DNA of 64,000 nucleotides from Chloroflexota bacterium (GTDB taxonomy: Bacteria; Chloroflexota; Anaerolineae; UBA1429), in contig JAAYDC010000014.1 of assembly GCA_012729455.1 (NCBI GenBank), forward strand, positions 196,890-260,889. The letters run 5' to 3'. This document shows, in pieces, positions 9,569-18,051 of this stretch. The notes under the pieces are model-generated. The model saw only the letters and a list, made by a program, of their open reading frames with translations, had not been told where the DNA came from and ran no database searches. Position numbers and translations under genes: made by a program. The number at the start of each line of letters is the position of its first letter. Positions within the stretch are counted from its first letter, which is position 1.

Positions 9569-10313
9569 GCGGCTCGCGCAGCGACTCGTCGCTATCGATC
9601 GTCGGGGCGTATTCCAGCCCGATATACTTTTGGTAGCCAGCCTCATCAACCGCCTTGAAGATGGCGCGATAGTCGAGCTCGCCGCCCACCAACTCATGGC
9701 GGCCCGGCACACCGGCGCAGTGCATATGCCCGATGCGCCCGATGTATTGGCGCAGGTTGGCGATCAGGTTGCCCTCCTGGACCTGTTGATGGTACAGATC
9801 CATCAGGATTCTCACGGCCGGTGAATCGACCTCGTCAATGATATCAACCGCCTGCGCCATCTTGGTCAGCCAGTAGCCGTGATGATCGGCCAGGGTGTTG
9901 AGCGGCTCCAACACCAGGGTGATGCCATGATCAGCCGCGACCTGACCTACCAGCTTGAGATGGCTCACCACGCGCCGCCGGCTGGCCTCGAACGACTCGT
10001 CGTCATAGGTGTTGCCGGTAGTGGCGATCATCGTGCGGCACCCGAGCTGTTGGGCCACGTGCACTGATTCCTGCATGCCCGCCACCAGCTCATCGGCGGC
10101 GTCGCGGCGGATCAGCGAAAAGTTGGGCTCGATGCACATCGCAGCCAGGGTCAGGCCGGAATCGTCCATCGCGCGGCGGATGCCGGCGATATCCTTGCCC
10201 TTCCAGCCCCAGAACTCGAACGCCGAATAACCCAGCGCCGCGGAGCGCGCGATGCGTTCGGGGATACTCAAACTTTGCCAGAACATTTCTACACAGACCG
10301 AAAGCTTTGCCAT
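9555..10313 (-). CDS. Hydroxypyruvate isomerase-like TIM-barrel protein
   Basis: TIM-barrel sugar isomerase sequence (LVLEPLNTLADHHGYWL, GHMHCAGVPGRHE, YIGLEY); start set to MAKLSVCVEMF. Confidence 0.8.
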   Translation of the reverse strand: MAKLSVCVEMFWQSLSIPERIARSAALGYSAFEFWGWKGKDIAGIRRAMDDSGLTLAAMCIEPNFSLIRRDAADELVAGMQESVHVAQQLGCRTMIATTGNTYDDESFEASRRRVVSHLKLVGQVAADHGITLVLEPLNTLADHHGYWLTKMAQAVDIIDEVDSPAVRILMDLYHQQVQEGNLIANLRQYIGRIGHMHCAGVPGRHELVGGELDYRAIFKAVDEAGYQKYIGLEYAPTIDSDESLREPLTLV

Positions 10314-10323
10314 AGTTCCTCCT

Positions 10324-11100
10324 CTAGATGAGCGCCGCGGAATCGGCATCCAGGTAAAGGATCGCAGCGGGATGGTTGCGCAGGGCGGTTGCCGGGCAAG
10401 CCGTGCTGATCGGGTCGTGCAGGGTATGCGCCACCGCTGCCGTTTTGGTGACGCCGGGTACCATACAGTAGAGCCAGCGCGCCGAGAGCAGGGTGGGCAT
10501 CGTCAGGGTGATGGCCTGTTCGGGCACATCGCCCAGGGTGGCAAAGGCACCATCGTTGACCTGCTGCTGACGGCAGATGAGGTCCATGCGCACCACCTTG
10601 ACGGCCTCAGGATCGTTGAAATCCGCCACGGGCGGGTCATTAAAGGCCATATGGCCGTTTTCGCCGATGCCGGCACACACGATGTCGAGCGGTTTCTCGG
10701 CCAGCAACGCGGCATAACGCTGGCATTCGGCTTGGGCATCCGGCGCAGAGGCATCGATCTTTACGATGCGCCCAAAGGGCAGCCGGCTAAAGATGTGCGC
10801 ATCCAGAAAGGCGCCAAAGCGCTGCGGGGCATCGGGCGGCAGGCCGATGTATTCATCCATATGAAAAGCTTCTACACGCTGCCAGTCTATATTGCACCCA
10901 GCAGTGAGGGCATCGAGGAATTCGTTTTGCGAGGGGGCAGCGGCAAATACCATCCGCACTGTTTTTTGCTCCTGCAGCAACTGGCGCAGTCGAGCCAGCA
11001 CCGCCTTGGCAGCGGCATTGCCCATCTCGGAGCGGGAAGGGTAGACCTCTACTTGCAGGCGGTCTACCGTCAGACGGCGCAATGCAGAGCGATCAGTCAT
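10324..11100 (-). CDS. nagB: Glucosamine-6-phosphate deaminase / 6-phosphogluconolactonase family
   Basis: FHMDEYIGLP, AGIGENGHMAFNDPP. Confidence 0.88.
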   Translation of the reverse strand: MTDRSALRRLTVDRLQVEVYPSRSEMGNAAAKAVLARLRQLLQEQKTVRMVFAAAPSQNEFLDALTAGCNIDWQRVEAFHMDEYIGLPPDAPQRFGAFLDAHIFSRLPFGRIVKIDASAPDAQAECQRYAALLAEKPLDIVCAGIGENGHMAFNDPPVADFNDPEAVKVVRMDLICRQQQVNDGAFATLGDVPEQAITLTMPTLLSARWLYCMVPGVTKTAAVAHTLHDPISTACPATALRNHPAAILYLDADSAALI

Positions 11101-11119
11101 TGTCTGCCTCCTCGTGGGG

Positions 11120-11839
11120 TTACATCTTTAGTTCAAACCTCGGGGCCTCAATCGCCCCATTACGAATCAATAGATAGAGGGTAGCATTGTTGGCGATCAA
11201 CCCGATGATCGCCATATAGGCGACCATGAACGCCACCGAAAAGATGATGCACAAGCCGGTCAGCAAAAAGATAGCCAGCGCCAGGATCATGGCAAAGAGG
11301 GGTTCCTGCACCACCAAGATAAAGGCATTGCGCCAGGCGCGGATCATGTTTATTTTGGTCTGCAAAACAATAAGCGGCCAAAAATATATCTGCATCATGA
11401 TCCATACCAGCGCAACCGCCAGCCAAAAGCCGCCCACCAGGAACTCCAACGGTCCCTGCACCAGGTTGGTATAAAAACCCAAGCTGATGTACACCAGTGC
11501 CAGCACCACCAGGTTGGCGAGCAGCCACAACCAGCTGATCCAAAAGCTGCGCCGAATGCCGGCGAACAGGTCGCTGAGGTGTACGGCGTTGCCATGCGCG
11601 GTACGGCTGGTCACGTGCATCATGCCCGACGAAGCCAGCGGCAGCGAAAGCAGCGCCAAGATTGTCGAGACCCATACCAGCACTGGCTGGGGATAATACG
11701 TCCACACCAGGTAAGCTAGTATTGGCCCGACAATCGAGAGGAACAGCCACACCACGTTGGTTAGCGCCAATTGAAAGGCGTCTTCCCAGACGTCTTTCAA
11801 ACTGCGAAAGACAATACGGAAAGCTGCACCAAACAGCAT
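11120..11839 (-). CDS. Membrane protein, DUF624/YesL-like
   Basis: Multi-TM 239-aa ORF. Confidence 0.55.
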   Translation of the reverse strand: MLFGAAFRIVFRSLKDVWEDAFQLALTNVVWLFLSIVGPILAYLVWTYYPQPVLVWVSTILALLSLPLASSGMMHVTSRTAHGNAVHLSDLFAGIRRSFWISWLWLLANLVVLALVYISLGFYTNLVQGPLEFLVGGFWLAVALVWIMMQIYFWPLIVLQTKINMIRAWRNAFILVVQEPLFAMILALAIFLLTGLCIIFSVAFMVAYMAIIGLIANNATLYLLIRNGAIEAPRFELKM

Positions 11840-11884
11840 GTCCGCTAACTCCTTCAGGCCCGGCAGGCGGCGTAAAGACCGTGT

Positions 11885-12589
11885 TTAACGGCGGTTGGCG
11901 TTGGACGGCCTGCGCTGGCGAGCGCGGCTAAAGGCGAGTTCAAAAGCGGTCGGGAGCGGCTCATTGTCGGCCTCTTCGGCTTGGACGGACATCTCGGCCT
12001 CTTCCTGCACCTGGCGCATCGAAAGTGAGATGCGCTGGCGGCGTGTATCAACTTCGAGGATGCGAACCTGCACCTGGTCGCCCACTTTCATCACATCGCT
12101 GGGCTTGTTGACATAACCCCAAGGAAGCTCTGAGACGTGCAGTAAGCCATCGCTCTGCGCACCGATATCCACAAAGGCACCGAAATCCGCCAGGCGCACC
12201 ACAGTACCATCTACGGTGCTGCCAACTTTGAGGGCAGCCAGCGGCGTTTTGGATGAGCGATCCTCCACCTGACCGCCGGGCAACACGAGGCTGATGCGGT
12301 TATCCTCGGGGGCGATACGGCGCACCACCACCTCGATCGAATCCCCCACCTTGATCGTCTTATCGAGACCGCCGCGCTTGAGTGCCGAAATATGCAGCAA
12401 ACCATCGCGCCCGGCGCCGATATCGACAAAAGCCCCGAACTCGACCACACTGCGCACGCGCCCTTTAAAGGTGGTGCCTACTGCGGGCGGTTTGGCCGCC
12501 TGGCGTGCAGGGGCTTCGGCAGGAGCTGCGCTTTCAGCCGGCTGGATAGTGGGCTCTTCCTGGACGGCCGGCGCTTGATCGTTCTCCAT
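11885..12589 (-). CDS. S1 RNA-binding-domain protein (two S1 domains)
   Basis: Two repeats of VEFGAFVDIG-GLLHISAL / ADFGAFVDIG-GLLHVSEL. Confidence 0.88.
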   Translation of the reverse strand: MENDQAPAVQEEPTIQPAESAAPAEAPARQAAKPPAVGTTFKGRVRSVVEFGAFVDIGAGRDGLLHISALKRGGLDKTIKVGDSIEVVVRRIAPEDNRISLVLPGGQVEDRSSKTPLAALKVGSTVDGTVVRLADFGAFVDIGAQSDGLLHVSELPWGYVNKPSDVMKVGDQVQVRILEVDTRRQRISLSMRQVQEEAEMSVQAEEADNEPLPTAFELAFSRARQRRPSNANRR

Positions 12590-12647
12590 CGTATCCTTCT
12601 CCTTACAAGCAGATCGTTCGCCATTATCCTACAACGAGGCTGGCTGG

Positions 12648-14174
12648 TCAAATGCTCTTGGTAGCTAGCTCCAAATAGCAGTGACCGGAGAGGCTCCCGA
12701 GCATGGCAGCCTTCTCCCGCAGCTTGATGATATAGCCCTCATAAAGCTGATCGTAGCGCGCCTGGCGTTCGGGTTCGGGCTGATAGCGCGACTCTGCTTG
12801 CCGGATACGATCAACGGCGCTGACGGCATCGGCATACACGCCCGCGCCGAGCCCCGCCAGCAGAGCGGCGCCCTGCGCGACGGCCTCGCTCTGCTGCGGT
12901 ACCGTCAGAGCATGCCCGGTGACATCCGCCTTGAGCTGGCTCCACGCTGCGCTGCGGGCACCCCCGCCCACACCTACCACATGCTTGATCGGCACACCGC
13001 TATAGGCTTCGAGGGCTTGCCACAATACTCGCAGCTCATATGCCAGTCCTTCGAAAGCAGCGCGTGCTAGATCAGCCCTGCGGTGGCTGAGCGTCAGGCC
13101 TACCAGTATCCCTCGCGCGCCAGAATCCCGATCCGGCGAGCCAGCCCCTGCCAGATGCGGCAGCAGGTAGAGCCCTTCTGCCCCTGGCGAGCTGGTTTGT
13201 GCCAGGGAGAGCAATTCATCGACATTCGTCAGGCCCAGCAGATCGACCAGCCACGCCAACAGACCGCCAGCGCCGAGGATCGCACCGGTGGCGTAATAGG
13301 TATCGGGCACCACATGGCAACCCAGGCAAAAAGCCTGGTTGGCGGCAGCCAGGTGCTGCTGCACTGCGGCGATCGCCGTCAATTGTGCTTCGGTGGTGCC
13401 GGTAGAATCCAGCACCGCGCCGGGGCTCAAGACGCCGGCGGCCAGCGCGCCGCAGACGTGGTCGTGTCCGCCTAGGAAGATGGGTGTGCCGGCCAGTAAG
13501 TCAGTCTGTTGGGCGGCTGCGGGCGTCACACGGCCTGTCGGCGAGCCTTCGGGCAGCAGTTGGGGTAATATCGAGCCCGGCAGGCCAAGTGCCTGCAGAC
13601 CCTCCTGCCACCAGCAGCGCGTCTCCAGCTTCATGAGCATGCTGCGCGAAGCCTGCGAATAGCCCATCGCCGGCTGGGCGCCCAGACATGCGGCAACATA
13701 GTCGCACACTGGCAACCAATGCGTGGTATGTGCCAACACGTCTGGGTGCACCTGCTGCAGCCACAGCAGTTTGAGCGCTGTGTAGGTGTGGCCGGGCGGC
13801 AAACCGGTTGCCTGGTAGATCCGCCGGCTGCCCAAAAGCGCTTCAACCGCCTGCGCCTGCGGGAGGCTGCACTCGTCGTACCACGCCAGCACCTTACACA
13901 ACGGTTCGCCGCGGGCATCCAGCGCCACGCCCGTTTCCCCGATGCTGGCAACCGCCACACCGGCCACGTCACTCGGGTTGAGCTGCGCTGTTAGCGTGCG
14001 CAGGCACTCGGCAGCCGTTGCCCACAGGGCACTGGCATGGGCATGTGCTCGGCGCGGACCAACAGCGCGCCAGGGGGTCGGCTGGGTGGCACTTGCCAAC
14101 AGACTGCCCCCTTCATCAAATGCGCAGACTTTTGTGTTGGTTGAGCCGATATCGATCCCGATCAGACAAACCAT
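12648..14174 (-). CDS. FGGY-family carbohydrate kinase
   Basis: LIGIDIGSTNTKVCAFD, GGHDHVCGALAAG, VVGVGGGARS; ATG at 14174 preceded by AGGAGG. Confidence 0.88.
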   Translation of the reverse strand: MVCLIGIDIGSTNTKVCAFDEGGSLLASATQPTPWRAVGPRRAHAHASALWATAAECLRTLTAQLNPSDVAGVAVASIGETGVALDARGEPLCKVLAWYDECSLPQAQAVEALLGSRRIYQATGLPPGHTYTALKLLWLQQVHPDVLAHTTHWLPVCDYVAACLGAQPAMGYSQASRSMLMKLETRCWWQEGLQALGLPGSILPQLLPEGSPTGRVTPAAAQQTDLLAGTPIFLGGHDHVCGALAAGVLSPGAVLDSTGTTEAQLTAIAAVQQHLAAANQAFCLGCHVVPDTYYATGAILGAGGLLAWLVDLLGLTNVDELLSLAQTSSPGAEGLYLLPHLAGAGSPDRDSGARGILVGLTLSHRRADLARAAFEGLAYELRVLWQALEAYSGVPIKHVVGVGGGARSAAWSQLKADVTGHALTVPQQSEAVAQGAALLAGLGAGVYADAVSAVDRIRQAESRYQPEPERQARYDQLYEGYIIKLREKAAMLGSLSGHCYLELATKSI

Positions 14175-14192
14175 ACGAGCCTCCTGAGCCTG

Positions 14193-14221
14193 ACGATAGG
14201 CCAGGCATGCGGCGATGTCAA
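14193..14221 (-). promoter_or_regulatory. Sigma-70-type promoter for the FGGY kinase
   Basis: Minus strand TTGACA (14221-14216), 17-bp spacer, TATCGT (14198-14193). Confidence 0.55.
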
Positions 14222-14742
14222 TCGCATGCTGTGCTATAGTGACCCGGAGGAACCAGCGCACTTTACTGGGTAGCGCACGAGCGGTTGCGCATCACCCGCG
14301 TCTCGGCGGGTAGACGTGAGCAAGCCCGCGGCGAGCCAGTTATGGGGCGAGATCGTGAACCTGACAGCAGCCATCGATGGCGGTTTGGCGCTGGCTACCA
14401 TCCAAGCAGCTATAGCACGCTGTCGGCTCCGTGTGCGTGGTAGTTGCACGCGAGCTGGCCGAGATGGCTGCCTAGAGATGGCGCTCCTCAACCGCGCAGC
14501 CAAGAGGCTGGCAGCAACAGGTTGAGCAAAACTGTCTGTACCCGTGGGCATACGACGAGCTCGCGGGGGCACTGGCTCCACAGTTCAAGGTAATCCAGAC
14601 AGCGGGGAGTCTGGGACAAGGCATTCAATGATGCTGCCAACAGCGACCTTTGCTTGCCGGTACATCGCGCAGGTTGAACAGCACTCGCAACACAGACCCT
14701 GCCCGAGAACCCAGGTTCTCGAGCAGGATCATACTGTTGTGG

Positions 14743-14943
14743 CTAGTTTTCCTTTGCTGCCCAATCGGGGCAGGTCATCTCACGCGGACAGGGCGGGCAC
14801 TGCCGGCGAATGGCATCACCCGAAAGCAGCCTAAGGTTGGTGGATGGGTCTACCGCCTTGGCGCAATAGCCGTGTCCTTCGACCATGAGGTAATAACGAC
14901 ATTCCGGACAACGGTTCGTGACCTTTTTCTTGAACAAACACAT
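14743..14943 (-). CDS. Small Cys-rich (putative Zn-binding) hypothetical protein
   Basis: 66 aa with CPEC, GYC, CPPCPREMTCPDW cysteines. Confidence 0.5.
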   Translation of the reverse strand: MCLFKKKVTNRCPECRYYLMVEGHGYCAKAVDPSTNLRLLSGDAIRRQCPPCPREMTCPDWAAKEN

Positions 14944-15042
14944 TTCTGGCGCTCCTTCTAAGGCACATTATTGGCATAATCGCCTGATATAGCGAATAAT
15001 GTAGTACATGCAGCATACGATTGCAAGTAGGAGGATAATAAC

Positions 15043-16137
15043 ATGCAAGCTAGCGCGGTAGTGCTGCAGCGCTTTAACCAGCCCCTGGTGATGGAGCACA
15101 TCTCAATCCCTCAGCTGCGCGACGGCGAGGTGCTGGTCCGTGTCGAGGCAGCCGGCATCTGCGGGTCAGATGTACACATGTGGCGTGGACAAGATCCGCG
15201 CACCCCACTGCCGATCATCCTCGGCCATGAGGGCGCCGGTCGCATCTGCCAGTTGAATGGCCCTCGCCGGGATATTAACGGCCGTACGCTCGAGGTAGGC
15301 CAGCACGTCTTGTGGGAACGCGGCGTGAGCTGCGGAATGTGCCACTATTGCCAAGTGCTGCATACGCCTTCCCTCTGCCCAAAGCGCTGGGCGTATGGCA
15401 TCCATCGCAGCCGCAGCCAACCACCCTACCTGGTGGGCGCCTATGCCACCCACATGGTGCTGGATGCCGGCACAGTATTTTTCCCGCTGGATGAAGCCGA
15501 CGATCCAGCGGTAATGGTGATGGCCAGCTGCTCTGGTGCCACCGCCGCACACGCCTTTGATATGACACTGCAGCGCCCCGGTGACACCTGCATCATCTTT
15601 GGACCGGGGCCTTTGGGAGCCTTTGCGGTTGCCCTTGCCAGGGCTGGCGGTGCCGAACAGATCATGGTGGTGGGCGGCAACCATGCCAGGCTCGAGCTTT
15701 GCCGCAGTCTGGGCGCAACGCATCTGTATGACCGTCACCAGCTCAGCACCGCCGACCTGACGGCAGCCGTACGCAAGGCCACCCATGGCCGCGGGGCCGA
15801 TTTGGCGGTGGAAGCCTCCGGCAGCGTGGATGCCATGCTGGCAGGCCTTGAGGTGCTGCGTCCGGGCGGCACACTCTTGATGCCTGGGATGGGTGAACCA
15901 GTTGGAGATGCCACCCTGCCGCCTTTTGAGCTAATCGTGCGCAAAAACGTGACGGTGCAAGGCTGCTGGGTGAGCGATACGCGTCATACCCACCAGGCGA
16001 TCAGCCTGATTCGCCAGCAGCCCGAGGCGATGGCCGCGCTGGTTACCCACCGGTTCCCCCTCAACGAGGCGACCCAAGCCCTGCAGGCGGTGAAAGAACG
16101 CCGCGCACTCAAGGCAGTCTTGTTGCCGCAGGAGTAA
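15043..16137 (+). CDS. Zinc-dependent alcohol dehydrogenase (MDR family)
   Basis: GICGSDVHMWRG, GHEGAG, CGMCHYC, FGPGPLGAFAVALARAGG. Confidence 0.9.
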   Translation: MQASAVVLQRFNQPLVMEHISIPQLRDGEVLVRVEAAGICGSDVHMWRGQDPRTPLPIILGHEGAGRICQLNGPRRDINGRTLEVGQHVLWERGVSCGMCHYCQVLHTPSLCPKRWAYGIHRSRSQPPYLVGAYATHMVLDAGTVFFPLDEADDPAVMVMASCSGATAAHAFDMTLQRPGDTCIIFGPGPLGAFAVALARAGGAEQIMVVGGNHARLELCRSLGATHLYDRHQLSTADLTAAVRKATHGRGADLAVEASGSVDAMLAGLEVLRPGGTLLMPGMGEPVGDATLPPFELIVRKNVTVQGCWVSDTRHTHQAISLIRQQPEAMAALVTHRFPLNEATQALQAVKERRALKAVLLPQE

Positions 16138-16141
16138 TAAG

Positions 16142-16166
16142 CATCTGGCACTATTCGTGCCAGATG
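16142..16166. repeat. Perfect 10-bp inverted repeat downstream of the ADH gene
   Basis: CATCTGGCAC-tattc-GTGCCAGATG, no T tract. Confidence 0.8.
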
Positions 16167-16209
16167 GAGCCGATTGGTCAATATTAAACTGACTTGATCA
16201 GGAAGCGCG

Positions 16210-18051
16210 ATGCACTGTAACGAAAAGGTCACCGCACGCCTGGCGGGGCTGCCGCTCAAGCCGGGCGTTTATATCATGCGCGACGCCAACCGACGCATTA
16301 TCTATGTCGGCAAGGCCCTCATGCTGCGCCACCGGGTGCGCTCCTACTTTCAGGATGGCGCCCTGCATCCGCCCAAAACGCAGCGCCTGGTGGCCGAGGT
16401 CGACGACCTGGAATGGATCGTCACCGGCAGCGAGCTCGAGGCGCTGGTGCTCGAATGCGAACTGATCAAACGCCACAAGCCGCGCTACAACGTGCGCCTC
16501 AAAGACGACAAGCACTACCCCTACATCATGGTGACTCTGCAGGAAGATTTTCCGCGTATCCTGATGGTGCGCTCGATGCAGCGCGATGGGGCGCGCTACT
16601 ATGGCCCGTTTACCTCCAGCCAAGTAGTCTATCAGAGCCTCGAGTTGATTCGACGGCTCTTTACCTATCGGAGCTGTAACCGGGTGATCACCGGCAAGGA
16701 CCGCAGCCCCTGCTTGTATTATCACATCAACCTGTGCTTGGGGCCGTGCATCGGCGCGGTCGATAAAGAGACATACCGCGCCGCTATTGAGCGCGCCTGC
16801 CTGTTCCTGGAGGGCAAGCAGGAGGAAATCATCGACCGGCTGCGCGCCGAGATGGACCAGGCCGCCGAGGAGCTCGAGTATGAGCGCGCCGCTAAACTGC
16901 GCGATTCGGCCGAGGCGATCACGCGTGTGGTCGAGCGCCAGCGCATCGTCTCGGGGCATTTGCAGGATCACGATTTTATAGCCTTTGCGCGCGAGGATGG
17001 CCAGGCCTGCGTACAGGTGTTCTTTGTGCGCAATGGCAAGCTCATCGGTCGCGAATACTTTGTGCTGACGGGCACGCAGGATGAATCCGAACAAGAGATC
17101 CTCAGTTCGTTCCTGACCCAGTTCTATGACGAAGCCGCCTCAATCCCGCCCGAAGTGCTGCTGCAGAGCGATCTTGACGAGTTTGCCATCATCGAACAAT
17201 GGATGCGCAGCAAACGCGGCAAGCGCGTGGTGCTCAAATCGCCCAAACGCGGCGAAAAACTGGCGGTAATGCAGATGGTGCGCGAAAACGCCGTCGAGAC
17301 GCTCGCCAAGCTGCGCGCCGAGTGGGAAGCCGATGTCGCCAAGCAGACCGAGGCGATCGACCAGTTAAAGCAGGCCCTGCAACTGCCCGAGGCGCCAGTG
17401 CGCATCGAATGCTATGACATCTCCAACACTCAGGGCACCTCGTCGGTGGGCAGCATGGTGGTGTTTAACAAGGGGGTGCCCAGCAAGCAGGATTACCGGC
17501 GGTTTCGCATCCGCACCGTGCAGGGCGCTAACGATATCGCCTCGATGGCTGAGGTGCTGCGGCGACGCTTTACACGCTACGGCGAAAAGATGGGCAAATC
17601 CGTGGACGGCAAGGTCAATCGCTGGTCGCTCAAGCCCGATCTGGTGATTGTGGATGGCGGGCGCGGACAGCTGGCCGCCGCGATGGAAGTCTTCGAGGAG
17701 CTGGGCATCCAGATCCCTCTGGCTGGTCTGGCCAAGCAAAACGAGGAGCTCTTTTTGCCAAATCAGCCCGAATCGGTGCTCCTACCGCGCGATTCGCAGG
17801 CCCTCTACCTGGTGCAGCGCATCCGCGACGAAGCACACCGCTTTGCCGTCAGCTACCATCGTAAACTGCGCGAAAAGGCTGGCACGGCCTCGATCCTCGA
17901 AGAGGTCGAGGGGATCGGCCCGCAGCGCCGCAAAGCGTTGCTCACCCGCTTTGGATCGCTGGAGGCCATCCGTCAGGCCAGCGCCGAAGAGCTGGCCAGC
18001 GTGCCGGGCATGACCCTGGCTGTCGCGCAAAGGCTGCTGAGCAGCCTCTAG
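16210..18051 (+). CDS. uvrC: Excinuclease ABC subunit C
   Basis: KPGVYIMRDANRRIIYVGKA GIY-YIG domain, UvrB-binding region, IECYDISNTQGTSSVGSMVVF, C-terminal HhH. Confidence 0.97.
   Translation: MHCNEKVTARLAGLPLKPGVYIMRDANRRIIYVGKALMLRHRVRSYFQDGALHPPKTQRLVAEVDDLEWIVTGSELEALVLECELIKRHKPRYNVRLKDDKHYPYIMVTLQEDFPRILMVRSMQRDGARYYGPFTSSQVVYQSLELIRRLFTYRSCNRVITGKDRSPCLYYHINLCLGPCIGAVDKETYRAAIERACLFLEGKQEEIIDRLRAEMDQAAEELEYERAAKLRDSAEAITRVVERQRIVSGHLQDHDFIAFAREDGQACVQVFFVRNGKLIGREYFVLTGTQDESEQEILSSFLTQFYDEAASIPPEVLLQSDLDEFAIIEQWMRSKRGKRVVLKSPKRGEKLAVMQMVRENAVETLAKLRAEWEADVAKQTEAIDQLKQALQLPEAPVRIECYDISNTQGTSSVGSMVVFNKGVPSKQDYRRFRIRTVQGANDIASMAEVLRRRFTRYGEKMGKSVDGKVNRWSLKPDLVIVDGGRGQLAAAMEVFEELGIQIPLAGLAKQNEELFLPNQPESVLLPRDSQALYLVQRIRDEAHRFAVSYHRKLREKAGTASILEEVEGIGPQRRKALLTRFGSLEAIRQASAEELASVPGMTLAVAQRLLSSL

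Noticed and set aside
14235-14740. Candidate RNase P RNA, tmRNA or SRP RNA
   Set aside because: Hallmark motifs (GAGGAAAGUCC, ACAGAA, tmRNA T-arm, GGAA-loop SRP core) are not present.
16198-17094. 298-aa minus-strand ORF antisense to uvrC
   Set aside because: Shadow ORF over the UvrC N-terminal half.
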